Positions 7,799-17,426 are shown, counted from the first letter of the stretch. The stretch is DNA of 64,000 nt from Muribaculaceae bacterium (GCA_022510385.1 JAFLTQ010000010.1:1-64000); one strand, 5' to 3'. The notes: generated by a model not told the origin, from the sequence alone. Program-made: numbers and translations.

Positions 7799-7829
7799 TT
7801 TGTGAAGAAATGTTTTTTCTTTAACTTTG
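7799..7829 (+). promoter_or_regulatory. Promoter of the WYL-regulator gene
   Basis: TTTG at 7799-7802 is followed 19 bases later by TAACTTTG at 7822-7829, matching the Bacteroidota consensus. The spacer (AAGAAATGTTTTTT) is almost identical to the spacer of the promoter at 38216-38247. The leader to the ATG is about 85 bases and contains GGCCCTAAAT at 7887-7896. Confidence 0.75.
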
Positions 7830-7918
7830 CCGAAAGCGTTCTTTTTGTTATGTGCCACAAATATAGTTAACGAATATTGGGGAACCGGCCCTAAATTTTG
7901 AATCCTCATTCAATCTCT

Positions 7919-8812
7919 ATGGCAAACAACCTTATCAATAAATACATCTGGATTATCGATACCCTGCGCAAAAACAGGCGCCTTTCAAAAGAGGAGCTCA
8001 ACCGGCTGTGGGTACGCGACAAGGTTTCTGACGGCGACCCCCTCCCCGACCGCACTTTCTTCCACTATCGCCGCGGGATCGAGGAACTCTTCAATATTAA
8101 AATTCTTTGCGACAACTATAATCATTACTATATCGACACGCCTAACAGCGTCAGAAGCCACAACTTCTTCAACTGGCTCCTCGACTCTATGGCCGTTAGC
8201 CAGGCTATCAACGACAACCAGCCAACTGCCGACAGAATAGAAATCGAAGATGTCCCCTCAGCTCGTGAATTCCTGCCAATAGTGCTCGACGCTGTGAGAG
8301 ACTCCGTGAAACTTTGCTTCACTTACGCCAGCTTCGCACGATCTCGCGCTGAAACAAAAATCATGTTCCGGCCTTTCTTCCTGAAACGCTACAAGCAAAG
8401 ATGGTATATGATCGGATTTCAAGAAAAAAGTAAATCCATCCGAACATATGCTCTCGACCGTATCCGAGAAATGCAGATCGTAAGGGAGAAGTTCGAGAAA
8501 CCGGGTGACGTAACTCTCGAAGAGCTATTCGGGAACATCGTCGGGGTGACTACTTCTCTTGCCCCTGTCAGGACAGTAAAACTACAGGCAACATCCACCC
8601 AAGCCAAATATTTCCGGGCTCTCCCTCTCCACCCCTCCCAATCGGAAGAAGTCAACGATAACTATTCAATTTTTACCTACAGGCTTCAACTAAATTATGA
8701 GCTGGCTCACGAAATCCTTTCCATGGGCGACTCTGTGAAGGTGATCGAACCTCCCGAACTGCGCGCCATGGTTGTAACCGAATTAAAAAATGCCCTCGAA
8801 CAATATCAATAA
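7919..8812 (+). CDS. WYL-domain transcriptional regulator
   Basis: The 297-residue protein has an N-terminal helix-turn-helix region (about 5-60: INKYIWIIDTLRKN...LSKEELNRLW...DRTFFHYRRGIEE). A WYL ligand-sensing domain follows at about 130-190, with the core RWYMIGFQ and YALDRI. WYL proteins usually sense nucleotides or nucleic acids, but the ligand here is unknown. An upstream TTG is rejected in favour of the ATG at 7919. The end overlaps the start of the nucleotidyltransferase gene by 23 bp, so the two are translationally linked. Confidence 0.85.
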   Translation: MANNLINKYIWIIDTLRKNRRLSKEELNRLWVRDKVSDGDPLPDRTFFHYRRGIEELFNIKILCDNYNHYYIDTPNSVRSHNFFNWLLDSMAVSQAINDNQPTADRIEIEDVPSAREFLPIVLDAVRDSVKLCFTYASFARSRAETKIMFRPFFLKRYKQRWYMIGFQEKSKSIRTYALDRIREMQIVREKFEKPGDVTLEELFGNIVGVTTSLAPVRTVKLQATSTQAKYFRALPLHPSQSEEVNDNYSIFTYRLQLNYELAHEILSMGDSVKVIEPPELRAMVVTELKNALEQYQ

Positions 8813-9854
8813 CACTATCTCACGCCACGCTATATCCTCCGAAGATTCTATCAGGGAGGCTATGAAGCGGCTTAACGCTCTCAGCGGCGAATCTATGACT
8901 CTTTTCGCCATCGACAACCTCGGAAAAATCGCCGGTAGCATCACCGACGGTGACATACGCCGCCGACTTATCGATGGGGGCGAACTTACCGACAAGGTCG
9001 AAACCGTGATGAACCCACGATTCCTTCATGCTGATTCTCCCGAGGAGATACCCCTCAAAATGGCGGAAGGAAGAAGAAAACATATCGAACTTCTCCCGAT
9101 TATTTCAAATGGTGTTATCCAAGATATTATCGATCTTAAAAAAATTCATTCATGCCTTCCCCTCGAAGCTGTCGTGATGGCCGGAGGAAGAGGTGAAAGA
9201 CTCCGACCTCTCACCGACGATCTGCCCAAACCCTTACTTCCTGTGGGCGGCAAACCCATCATTGATTATAATATCGATGAACTTGAGGCTTGCGGTATCA
9301 AAAAAATACATGTCACTGTCAATTATCTGGGAGATCTTATCAAAGAGCATTTCCGGAACCACAAAGGGAGCGCTATCATTGACTGCGTCACCGAGCCCAC
9401 ACGCCTCGGCACTTTCGGCAGCCTCGCTTTTGTTGAGAATATAGATACTGAAGATATCATTGTAATGAACGCCGACCTCCTTTCAGCCATTGATTTCGAA
9501 GCAATGTTTCTTCATCATCGCAAAAACAGAAATCATTTCACAATAGCCGCTGTGCCCTACTCTGTTTCCGTCCCCTTTGCAATCATGCGTCTGAACGGCC
9601 AGCAAGTAACGGCTCTCGAAGAAAAGCCCACCTACAACTATTTTGCCAACGGAGGCGTTTATATTATGAAAACCGAGCTTATTTCCCAAATAAAGAAAGG
9701 GGAATACCTTGACGCCCCCGACTTTATCCTCTCTATTATCGGGCAAGGTAAAAAAGTGGGATGTTTCAATCTCAACGGCACCTGGGTTGATATCGGCTCG
9801 CCCGACGACTACAGGATGGCAAACGAGCTCACAAGAGTTAAAAACTTACAATAA
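8790..9854 (+). CDS. CBS-domain sugar nucleotidyltransferase
   Basis: The 354-residue protein pairs an N-terminal CBS region (about 15-120, ITDGDIRRRL) with a sugar-1-phosphate nucleotidyltransferase domain. The signature VVMAGGRGERLRP (128-140) and KPLLPVGGKPII lies in the NTP-binding loop, and a late WVDIGSPDDY closes the fold. It probably makes an NDP- or CMP-activated sugar, with adenine-nucleotide regulation by the CBS pair. This architecture is known in surface-glycan pathways (PtmE-like), but no matching biosynthetic cluster is here. The start overlaps the WYL gene by 23 bp, and obg follows after 29 bp. Confidence 0.85.
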   Translation: MPSNNINNTISRHAISSEDSIREAMKRLNALSGESMTLFAIDNLGKIAGSITDGDIRRRLIDGGELTDKVETVMNPRFLHADSPEEIPLKMAEGRRKHIELLPIISNGVIQDIIDLKKIHSCLPLEAVVMAGGRGERLRPLTDDLPKPLLPVGGKPIIDYNIDELEACGIKKIHVTVNYLGDLIKEHFRNHKGSAIIDCVTEPTRLGTFGSLAFVENIDTEDIIVMNADLLSAIDFEAMFLHHRKNRNHFTIAAVPYSVSVPFAIMRLNGQQVTALEEKPTYNYFANGGVYIMKTELISQIKKGEYLDAPDFILSIIGQGKKVGCFNLNGTWVDIGSPDDYRMANELTRVKNLQ

Positions 9855-9883
9855 GAGACTGTTTATCAAGAGACTGATTACCA

Positions 9884-11053
9884 ATGGCTGATTCAAATTT
9901 CATAGACTATGTAAAGATACTATGCCGCAGCGGAAAGGGAGGGGCCGGAAGCCGTCATTTCCACAGGGCTAAATATCTTCCCAAAGGAGGGCCCGACGGT
10001 GGCAACGGCGGACGCGGAGGTCATATTATCCTTAAGGGCAACCGTAATATGTGGACCCTCTTACCCTTGAGATATCAACGTCATATTTTCGCCACAGACG
10101 GTGAGCATGGCGGAGAAAACCGCTCTACCGGGAAAGATGGCGAAGACAGAATCATCGAGGTGCCTGTCGGAACCGTAGTATTTGACGCCGACTCCGGGGA
10201 ATTCCTTTGTGAAGTAACGGAAGATGGTCAGGAAGTAAAACTTCTGCGCGGTGGCAAAGGTGGACTCGGGAACTGGAATTTTGCAACTTCCACCAACCGT
10301 GCACCTCGCTATGCACAACCCGGGCAACCGGCCATTGAAAAATCTGTGATTCTTGAGCTGAAACTATTAGGCGATGTCGGCCTCGTGGGATTCCCAAATG
10401 CGGGCAAATCTACTCTCCTGTCGGCTATGTCGGCGGCTAAACCCAAAATAGGTGATTATCCCTTCACAACCATGGAACCATCATTGGGGATTGTGGATTA
10501 TCGTGGCGACAAATCTTTCGTTATGGCTGATATCCCGGGTATTATCGAAGGAGCAAGCGAAGGGAAAGGACTCGGGCTCAGATTCCTCAGACATATAGAA
10601 CGAAATGCGGTGCTCCTTTTTCTTATCCCTGCTGATAGCGATGATATTAAAAGGGATTATGAAATACTGCTGAATGAGTTGAAAGAATTCAATCCGGAAC
10701 TCGCCGACAAGGGTAGAGTGCTCGCCATCTCAAAATCCGACCTACTCGACGATGAATTAAGGGAGGAAATCTCAAAAGAGCTCCCGGAAGGGATTCCGAC
10801 AGTATTCATCTCTGCTGTGACCGGCCAAGGTCTCACCGAACTGAAAGATCTTCTATGGCGGGAAATAAATTCCGATGAAAATAAAGCGAAAAGCACTCTG
10901 ACTCATCGCGACCTCAACGTGAAATCAAGAGAACCCGACGAGGATGATTTCATCTTCCGACAAGATGATGACTCAGAAGAGGATTTTGAAGATCAGGAGA
11001 TTGACTGGGACAACGATTTCTGGGAGGAAGAGGATTCTCTCCGTGAAGAATGA
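9884..11053 (+). CDS. obg: GTPase Obg (CgtA)
   Basis: The 389-residue essential GTPase is associated with the 50S ribosomal subunit and stress control. The glycine-rich Obg fold occupies 1-160 ([28 protein letters not shown]). The G domain has G1 GFPNAGKST (169-177), switch [19 protein letters not shown]4 SKSD and G5 ISAV. The C-terminus is an acidic tail (DEDDF...[12 protein letters not shown]) rather than a typical OCT domain, as in many Bacteroidota. It is followed after 38 bp by an acyltransferase on the same strand. Confidence 0.97.
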   Translation: MADSNFIDYVKILCRSGKGGAGSRHFHRAKYLPKGGPDGGNGGRGGHIILKGNRNMWTLLPLRYQRHIFATDGEHGGENRSTGKDGEDRIIEVPVGTVVFDADSGEFLCEVTEDGQEVKLLRGGKGGLGNWNFATSTNRAPRYAQPGQPAIEKSVILELKLLGDVGLVGFPNAGKSTLLSAMSAAKPKIGDYPFTTMEPSLGIVDYRGDKSFVMADIPGIIEGASEGKGLGLRFLRHIERNAVLLFLIPADSDDIKRDYEILLNELKEFNPELADKGRVLAISKSDLLDDELREEISKELPEGIPTVFISAVTGQGLTELKDLLWREINSDENKAKSTLTHRDLNVKSREPDEDDFIFRQDDDSEEDFEDQEIDWDNDFWEEEDSLREE

Positions 11054-11091
11054 TAAAGAGGTTGAATTCCGGCTATTATTCCTGATATCAT

Positions 11092-11934
11092 ATGGCATAT
11101 ATGACCCCGATCCTGCAATTAGACATCAAATCTATAATCGAGGCAAGAGTCCCGGCTAAAAAACGCCGTTGGATTCCCTCTTTCCTTATAAAGAGGATTG
11201 AACGGCTCATTCGTCAGAAGGAACTCAACGAAATTTTACGCGCTACTCTCCCGAGCGAAGGCTCGGTATTCGCAAAGAGAGTGCTCGACTATCTCAATAT
11301 CTCCATTGATGTCAAAGGAATTGAGAATCTCGAGGATGGAGGAAGATATATGTTCGCATCCAACCATCCTTTGGGTGGTCTCGACGGGATTGCCCTGATT
11401 TCCGTCCTGGGTGAAAAATATGGAGATGACAATATCCGCTTTCTCGTCAACGATCTTCTGATGAATGTGGAGCCACTTAAAGGGGTGTTCCTCCCGGTCA
11501 ATAAATTCGGCCGACAAGGGAAGAGTTATGCTGAGATAATCAACGAGAAGATGGCTTCTGACTGCCAGATTTTTCAATTCCCGGCCGGACTCTGTTCCCG
11601 CCTTAATGACTCGGGCGAAATCGCCGACCTCAATTGGCAGAAATCTTTCGTGGCTAAAGCAATTGAATCACATAGGGATATAATTCCCGTTTTCTTCGAG
11701 GGGAAAAATTCCAAAAAATTCTATAAGACAGCCCTTTGGCGTAAGAAACTGGGCATCAAATTCAACCTTGAACAGATTCTCCTCCCTGCTGAACTTTGCA
11801 AAGCACGGGGTAGCCATTTCAACATTTTCTTCGGAAAACCAATCTCTTGGCAATCGCTTGCCGATTCTCAAAAGTCAGCTCGCGAAATAGCCGCCGATAT
11901 CCGTTCCATCTCCTATTCCCTCCCCCGCTCTTAG
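11092..11934 (+). CDS. PlsC-like glycerol/lysophospholipid acyltransferase
   Basis: The 280-residue protein carries the acyltransferase block I motif NHPLGGLDG (91-99; His92 and Asp98, an HX5D spacing) and a later glycine/phenylalanine-rich block with FPVNKFGRQ-like and PAGLCSR segments. It probably acylates a lysophospholipid or an amino-lipid precursor at the inner membrane. Similar Bacteroidota proteins are called hemolysin-like or ornithine-lipid acyltransferases, so the exact substrate is unsure. The sequence begins MAYMTP, so a start at the second Met is possible. It follows obg in the same direction. Confidence 0.8.
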   Translation: MAYMTPILQLDIKSIIEARVPAKKRRWIPSFLIKRIERLIRQKELNEILRATLPSEGSVFAKRVLDYLNISIDVKGIENLEDGGRYMFASNHPLGGLDGIALISVLGEKYGDDNIRFLVNDLLMNVEPLKGVFLPVNKFGRQGKSYAEIINEKMASDCQIFQFPAGLCSRLNDSGEIADLNWQKSFVAKAIESHRDIIPVFFEGKNSKKFYKTALWRKKLGIKFNLEQILLPAELCKARGSHFNIFFGKPISWQSLADSQKSAREIAADIRSISYSLPRS

Positions 11935-11982
11935 AGGGTAAATCCCGGACGTATCCTATTCCTTTCTGCGTTTATCTATAAT

Positions 11983-12933
11983 TCAGATAAACCAAGACAC
12001 TATTCGCCATGCCCCTCTAAATCCCGATCTCGTATAATAATAGGAGAATCTTAACACCAGGCTTTGATAAATACTTTTATCTTTCAATACTTCCTTCATC
12101 AATTTTTTTGATGACGCCTTGTTTCTCTCCCTATAATAGTGTGCCGCCAGAATTGCCTTTCTGTAATCCAATATTTTTGCAATTCTTTTTTTTGACCCCA
12201 CTTTAGAAACATTCGCGTCATCCCGGTCCGCAACTACTCTCTCCATCTCCCAGAGAATCTCTTCCCATTCCCCCTCTTTTGATGAAAAATCAGTGCCCGT
12301 TATTGAAACTTCCTGTGCATATATCTCTGCCAAAACTTTATTGATTGGAGTAATTTTGGGGTTATTTAGAAGCAAACGCAATCCAAGCTCAAAATCATCC
12401 CATACTTTTGCCGGTTTTTTCCAACCTCCTGCATTATTCAGGAAATCTTTTCTAACAGCATGTCCCTGTGGGCGCAGCAAAGTGTGAATAAGATGTGCTT
12501 CCAAAGGTTTATCCGCCATAAAAGGGGGGATCCTTTTGCCTCCATCCAACAAATGTATTCTGCATTTCCAACAAACAATATCAGATTCCGGAGATTTTGC
12601 AAGTGCCTCATTGACATTCTCGATCAGCGTCGATTTCATTTCATCATCCGAATCGAAAAAAATCACATATTCTCCGGTAGCATTCTCCAATCCCTTCTGA
12701 CGAGCAAAACAGGCGCCCGCTTTCTCCTCTTTAAGAAGTTTCAAGCTTATTCCGGAATCTTGATTTTCATTAATCCACTCCTCCACCACAGAGGCTGTCT
12801 TATCGGTTGAATTGTTATCCACAACAATGATTTCCTCCGGTTTTTCACTTTGATTTAAAATAGAGTCAAGACATCTTTTTATAAGATTTGCTCGATTCCA
12901 TACTGGCACTATCACGCTGATTCCGGTTTTCAT
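11983..12933 (-). CDS. Family 2 glycosyltransferase
   Basis: The 316-residue GT-A type enzyme begins with ISVIVPVWNRA and has a VVDNNSTDKT nucleotide-binding loop (37-46) and the DSDD acidic motif at 94-97 that binds metal and UDP-sugar. A GWKKPAKVWDDFELGLR segment around residue 170 supplies a likely catalytic acidic stretch. Substrates are unknown. It is divergent from the flippase gene, suggesting a small surface-glycan pair. A TATATTTG -7 box sits four bases before the ATG, predicting a leaderless message. Confidence 0.88.
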   Translation of the reverse strand: MKTGISVIVPVWNRANLIKRCLDSILNQSEKPEEIIVVDNNSTDKTASVVEEWINENQDSGISLKLLKEEKAGACFARQKGLENATGEYVIFFDSDDEMKSTLIENVNEALAKSPESDIVCWKCRIHLLDGGKRIPPFMADKPLEAHLIHTLLRPQGHAVRKDFLNNAGGWKKPAKVWDDFELGLRLLLNNPKITPINKVLAEIYAQEVSITGTDFSSKEGEWEEILWEMERVVADRDDANVSKVGSKKRIAKILDYRKAILAAHYYRERNKASSKKLMKEVLKDKSIYQSLVLRFSYYYTRSGFRGAWRIVSWFI

Positions 12934-12937
12934 ATTG

Positions 12938-12945
12938 CAAATATA
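12938..12945 (-). promoter_or_regulatory. -7 box four bases before the glycosyltransferase ATG
   Basis: The minus strand reads TATATTTG, then four bases, then the ATG at 12933. With the usual Bacteroidota spacing, transcription would begin at or next to the start codon. No clear -33 TTTG is found. Confidence 0.55.
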
Positions 12946-12999
12946 ATTTTTATTTGTTATATTCGTCTAATTATAGGTTACAAGTCACTTAAATCAAAA

Positions 13000-14493
13000 A
13001 TGTCTCATCCCGTTGAAATAGAAACCGAGCAAATTGGGAATAGAGAGAAAAAAGATTTAAACTCCTATCGCAACATTATCAAGAGTTCCTCTTTTTTCGG
13101 GGGAGTTCAAATCTTCAATATCATTATCACTCTTATACGGGGGAAATTTGTAGCTATTATCCTCGGTCCGGACGGGATGGGAATTTCAGCCCTGTTCAAC
13201 AGCGCCTCAAACACCATTCAACGCTTTTCTTCCCTTGGCTTGAACCAATCAATCATACGTCAGGTTGCCGAAGAATCAGCCGACAGGTCAAAACTGGAAA
13301 GAACTGTAAGAACATCTTTAGGGTTTTCGAATCTGACTGCTCTTTTAGGTTTCATTATATGTGCAGCCCTTTGCATCCCCTTAAGCCGGATTACATTCGG
13401 GGTCACCGACTATTGGTGGCAATTCATTATCCTGGGAGTCGGCGTAGCTTTTGCAATTGCCGGAACCTCCAAGCTCTCCATCCTTCAGGGTCTCCATGAA
13501 GTAAAAAGGATTTCAAGATCCTCAATTGTGGGTGGACTCACCGGATTATGTGTAGGAATACCGCTTTATTATCTTTTCGGCACGAAAGGTATCGTTCCGG
13601 CTATTGTAGCTGTCTTTTTGGCACTTTATATTTTCTATTCCATTTCATTAAAAAGAAGTTTCTCTTTTCAAAACCCTCCGGAGAGTTGGAAAGAGCAATG
13701 GCCGGTGGCAAAGATTCTGTTAGGTTTCGGCATTGTCTTAATGGCAGGTGATTTGATAACAACGTTAGTGACCTATCTGATAAATCTCTTCGTAAGAAAT
13801 TTTGGAGATGTTGATGAAGTAGGTCTTTATCAAGCCGCCCATTCTGTCACATATCAATTCTCCGGTATGATTTTTGCCGCTCTTTCGATGGAATATTTCC
13901 CCCGACTATCCGAAGCGGCTACAGATAATGCGAAGATGAACAAGGTGGTCAACAGACAGTCGGAAATTGTAGCTTGGCTAATGACTCCGGCCATGTCTCT
14001 CTTGATTATTTCCACTCCTATCCTCATACGAATTTTACTCTCGCAAGAATTCCATTCAATTATTCCTTTGATGAGATGGATGGGGCTTGGCATGCTCCTC
14101 CGGGCCTTTTCTTTCCCGATGGCTTACATCACATTTGCCAAAGGAAATAAACGCGTATTCTTCCTCTTAGAAGGGATTTTCGCCAATCTCCTGACTCTCA
14201 TTTTAAGTTGCGGATTCTTTCATTGGTATGGCCTGATCGGCCTCGGATATGCAATAGTTGTCGACAATGCCTTATGTTTCCTGTTGTATTATTTAGTAAA
14301 CAACAGACTCTATGGATATAAATTTTCCGGAAGAGCATATCTGAATTTTGCGGTAGGCGCGATTCTTACCGGAGGATGTTTCATTTTCTCAATTTTAGAA
14401 TCTCCGGCGCTCGCCTACTCTTTGATGGGAGTGGCCACTGCTATTGCCTTGATCTGGGGATTCTTTTCTATAAAAAACCATCTGAACCAATAA
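13000..14493 (+). CDS. Wzx-like polysaccharide flippase (MATE/PST superfamily)
   Basis: The 497-residue integral membrane protein has 12-14 predicted transmembrane segments and a cytosolic charged N-terminus (EIETEQIGNREKKDLN). The opening FGGVQIFNIIITLIRGKFVAIILGPDGMGISALF is typical of O-antigen flippases. It likely moves lipid-linked glycans across the inner membrane. It diverges from the GT2 gene with 66 bp between start codons and ends at a hairpin (14497-14527) facing gldN. Confidence 0.88.
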   Translation: MSHPVEIETEQIGNREKKDLNSYRNIIKSSSFFGGVQIFNIIITLIRGKFVAIILGPDGMGISALFNSASNTIQRFSSLGLNQSIIRQVAEESADRSKLERTVRTSLGFSNLTALLGFIICAALCIPLSRITFGVTDYWWQFIILGVGVAFAIAGTSKLSILQGLHEVKRISRSSIVGGLTGLCVGIPLYYLFGTKGIVPAIVAVFLALYIFYSISLKRSFSFQNPPESWKEQWPVAKILLGFGIVLMAGDLITTLVTYLINLFVRNFGDVDEVGLYQAAHSVTYQFSGMIFAALSMEYFPRLSEAATDNAKMNKVVNRQSEIVAWLMTPAMSLLIISTPILIRILLSQEFHSIIPLMRWMGLGMLLRAFSFPMAYITFAKGNKRVFFLLEGIFANLLTLILSCGFFHWYGLIGLGYAIVVDNALCFLLYYLVNNRLYGYKFSGRAYLNFAVGAILTGGCFIFSILESPALAYSLMGVATAIALIWGFFSIKNHLNQ

Positions 14494-14496
14494 ACA

Positions 14497-14527
14497 AAAA
14501 GCCGACTTTATAAAAAAGTCAGCTTTT
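14497..14527. terminator. Bidirectional terminator between the flippase gene and gldN
   Basis: An A-rich/T-rich hairpin with arms AAAAGCCGACTT and AAGTCAGCTTTT (one mismatch) and an 8-base loop lies between converging genes. Its A and T flanks would give a T tract on either strand. Confidence 0.6.
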
Positions 14528-14552
14528 ATGATATTTAAGGCATAGCCTGATA

Positions 14553-15761
14553 TCAGCGTTTACGCCGTCTCACAGACTTCTCGGCCGCGGCATTCCCCGC
14601 TGACGGAGATGAGGCCTTAGGTTGCTTTTTAGGCGCTTTCTTTGCAGAAGTCTTTTTCTTTGCACGTGCAGATGCAGCCTGAGTCTGAGGTTCCTCTGAT
14701 TCTTCTGCGTCGACACCGGCAGTAGTGACAACAGTCTGTGCTGAATCAGCTATATTCATATTTCTTTCCGGCAATTCTTCAGATTGCTCTTTTTTCTTTT
14801 TCCCCTCTTTCTTTTTATCATCAGCCCCTCTCATAGCAAGATATTCTTCACGGGAAGGAACCCATAAATTCTTGCCATAATTCCGTAGATGGTTGTCTAT
14901 TGAATCTTGAGCACGTTTCATGTCATCCTCATCCGGAAACATTTGAGCCAACGACTGATTGCGAAGATTACGCGTCTTGTAAATCTCTCCGTCATAAAGT
15001 CCGAGATTGAAATAATCATCAAGTGAATATTGAGGAATATTATTATCGTCACTGACAAATACAAATTGCTGTGCAAGATAAGGCCGGAGTGCATCAAATT
15101 TCACCCAGAACATTGGATACCTTGCATCCGCACCAAAATCTCCATATCTGTTAAGCACCGGACAGATGGCCTCTACCGTGGTTTTCATAGAATTTGAACG
15201 GCGGTCGAATTCCCATCTCTCAAGAATATAATAATTCTTCACCTGGCCGGTCGGCACATCCGCTTCTTCTATCACATATTTAGGATTCTTTTCGGTTGAT
15301 CCCTTTCCTTCCTGTGCGTAGATATCAAAACGATTCAACATTTCACCCACGTTCACCTTGTATTGGTCGGTGAAAATCTCCCTGCCGTCAAGATATTCGT
15401 AGGCAGGTATTTTCCCGTCGACCACAAGTCCAAGGATAATCCTGAAAAGATTCTCCTGGCCGTCGATGACGTCTTCGGGATAATATAGGGCAGCATTCGG
15501 ACCATTATCAAGATCCAACCGACGATACACTTCTTTCATATAAGAAAGATCTGCATCATGGGCTGTTTTCGATTGATAGAATCCTTGCATTCTGTCTGAG
15601 ACTCCCGGTGCCGAAGTCTCCTTTGCATCCTTCTCACTCCTTTTTCTAACGCCTCCGGCATTCTCAACTTGTGAATATCCGGTTAAGGAAAATAGGGTTA
15701 GAAATGTTGCTGCAAAAATCCTGCTTTTCATCTTATTCGCTGATCGTTTTTCGTTATTCAT
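14553..15761 (-). CDS. gldN: T9SS ring/trans-envelope component GldN (PorN)
   Basis: The 402-residue protein has a signal peptide (RIFAATFLTLFSLTGYSQ) and a conserved GldN core (about 60-300), including IPAYEYLDGREIF, WEFDRRSNSM, PMFWVKFDALRPYL and SLAQMFPDEDDMKRA. GldN with GldK forms the periplasmic ring of the type IX secretion system. The last ~87 residues form an unusual Lys/Ala/Ser-rich tail ending KSVRRRKR. The ATG at 15761 has a GGGAGAG upstream; an ATG 10 codons later is the alternative start. It is the last gene of the operon. Confidence 0.93.
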   Translation of the reverse strand: MNNEKRSANKMKSRIFAATFLTLFSLTGYSQVENAGGVRKRSEKDAKETSAPGVSDRMQGFYQSKTAHDADLSYMKEVYRRLDLDNGPNAALYYPEDVIDGQENLFRIILGLVVDGKIPAYEYLDGREIFTDQYKVNVGEMLNRFDIYAQEGKGSTEKNPKYVIEEADVPTGQVKNYYILERWEFDRRSNSMKTTVEAICPVLNRYGDFGADARYPMFWVKFDALRPYLAQQFVFVSDDNNIPQYSLDDYFNLGLYDGEIYKTRNLRNQSLAQMFPDEDDMKRAQDSIDNHLRNYGKNLWVPSREEYLAMRGADDKKKEGKKKKEQSEELPERNMNIADSAQTVVTTAGVDAEESEEPQTQAASARAKKKTSAKKAPKKQPKASSPSAGNAAAEKSVRRRKR

Positions 15762-15793
15762 TAATTAATCTCTCCCGAATCATATCTCACCCC

Positions 15794-17362
15794 TTAATTA
15801 AGTTGCACTTCCAAGGGAGGTATGTTACGGGTGATTCCATCAGGCCCTTTAGCCTTGACATTGGAAATAAAGAATCTGCTTCCGGGCTTGAGACGTCTGA
15901 ACTGTTCTTTCTGACGTGAGGAGAAATGATTTCCTTCCGACACCTCCGGGATTGCATTTCCCATCGAGTCGAAAAATGTTGTGGCAAAAGACTCCACTGT
16001 GTATGAAACATTGAGGAGATTATCGTCGATTGCTGCTCCGATCGACTCTGCTGCCATCAATTGAGCCTTCGACATCCTTTGTGGCGCCCCCTTATATTCC
16101 ACAAGATTCCCTTGGGCATCCTTATATGGAATGTAGGGCAACGGATCGGGCAATTTCCTTACACGGAAATTCATAGAACCCACCTGCTGCTTGCGACCGT
16201 CGAATGTAGCAAACACTGATATGACAGCTTCTGTGCCCACTTGTCCCGGGCGTGCTATCCATGAGTCTCCTTTTCGTGAAAGAGTTCCGTTGGTCATTGT
16301 CGCCTCAACCCCATTCATGGCGACTCCGGGCACCGAAATGCTTATTGGATTCTCGATTCCGGCATAAAGCACATTCATGAGTGTGGGGGAGATGGTAGCC
16401 ATCGGCTCCATAACAGTATAGGTTGAACTGAAAGGTCTACGGTCTATCGTTCCGTCGCCCTTCGTCACCTCTATATATCCGGAGTATTCATGATTACCCA
16501 CAGATGTTGCCATTAATTCCAATAGTCCGTTTTCAATCTTCTTGCCATCCACAAAGACATTGGGCCTCTGTGTAGTATCGATGGCTGCCAGAACAACCTG
16601 AGCTACATATTTGCCACCCCTCATCACCATATTGGAGTTGGGGATTACATAGGGATTCAATTCATTAACTCTTACATCCCCTATATCTACATTGGTTATA
16701 AGATTTGAAAGAGCCTCACTCTCCGCCTCCCGGATATCGCTCTGCAACTTGGAAAGCAGAGTCACTGCCGCCACTGCCGGCATATTGTCAAACATCTGTT
16801 CTTCCCATGAAAGGGCTGCATTGTCGCCTTTCCTTCCCGACACATTTGTCGAAAGCATATCAATGACAGCCTTACGTTTTATAGTGTCGGTGATAAGTTC
16901 CGCTATATTGACTCTGTATTGGTCGATCTGCTCTTTCAAATGTCTGCCGCTGTTGGTCGCAGGGTTCAGCATCGTCACTGAAGCCGCCTCCAAATCATCA
17001 AGATTTATAAGATTGTCTGGATTACCTTTCTTTCCGTCGGCTTGGCGGGCTATTGCAAGTTTTAGAGAATCGATTTCATTAAGAAGTCCTACGGAATACT
17101 CTTGAAGATATCTACCCTTTTCCATCCATGGCCCCACTTTGGTAGGATTCTTTGCATAAAGTTCCTGAAGATAACGGTATTGTATCTCATTTTTTGTGGC
17201 CATATTATCATTGGTACGCACAAGTCCGTCGTGCACCTGATTGAATCCGTTGAGCACGTCGCTGGAAACATTCAGGGCAAGCATTGCCGTAAGGACGATA
17301 TACATAAGGTTGATCATCCTTTGACGAGGAGACATTCTTGCTACATTATTACCTGCTGCCAT
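15794..17362 (-). CDS. gldM: T9SS motor component GldM (PorM)
   Basis: The 522-residue protein starts MAAGNNVARMSPRQRMIN and has one N-terminal transmembrane helix (about 19-34, LMYIVLTAMLALNVS). A long periplasmic region of stacked beta domains follows (VVLAAIDTTQRPNVFVDGKK, NPISISVPGVAM). In the established T9SS structure, two GldM helices sit inside a GldL pentamer and rotate on proton flow, transmitting movement to the GldK/GldN ring. The length matches the family. It is 64 bp after gldL and 32 bp before gldN. Confidence 0.96.
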   Translation of the reverse strand: MAAGNNVARMSPRQRMINLMYIVLTAMLALNVSSDVLNGFNQVHDGLVRTNDNMATKNEIQYRYLQELYAKNPTKVGPWMEKGRYLQEYSVGLLNEIDSLKLAIARQADGKKGNPDNLINLDDLEAASVTMLNPATNSGRHLKEQIDQYRVNIAELITDTIKRKAVIDMLSTNVSGRKGDNAALSWEEQMFDNMPAVAAVTLLSKLQSDIREAESEALSNLITNVDIGDVRVNELNPYVIPNSNMVMRGGKYVAQVVLAAIDTTQRPNVFVDGKKIENGLLELMATSVGNHEYSGYIEVTKGDGTIDRRPFSSTYTVMEPMATISPTLMNVLYAGIENPISISVPGVAMNGVEATMTNGTLSRKGDSWIARPGQVGTEAVISVFATFDGRKQQVGSMNFRVRKLPDPLPYIPYKDAQGNLVEYKGAPQRMSKAQLMAAESIGAAIDDNLLNVSYTVESFATTFFDSMGNAIPEVSEGNHFSSRQKEQFRRLKPGSRFFISNVKAKGPDGITRNIPPLEVQLN

Positions 17363-17426
17363 GGTGAAACGTTAATGGCTATTCTTTTATCTCTTCTTAA
17401 ATTAAAGTTAATTCCTCTATCTTTTT

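Noticed and set aside
7898..7919. TTG start for the WYL gene
   Set aside because: ATG at 7919 gives the family-like N-terminus and the TTG lies directly after the leader motif.
16692..17105. Long plus-strand open frame opposite gldM (137 codons)
   Set aside because: It lies inside a strongly supported gldM on the other strand and shows no family content.
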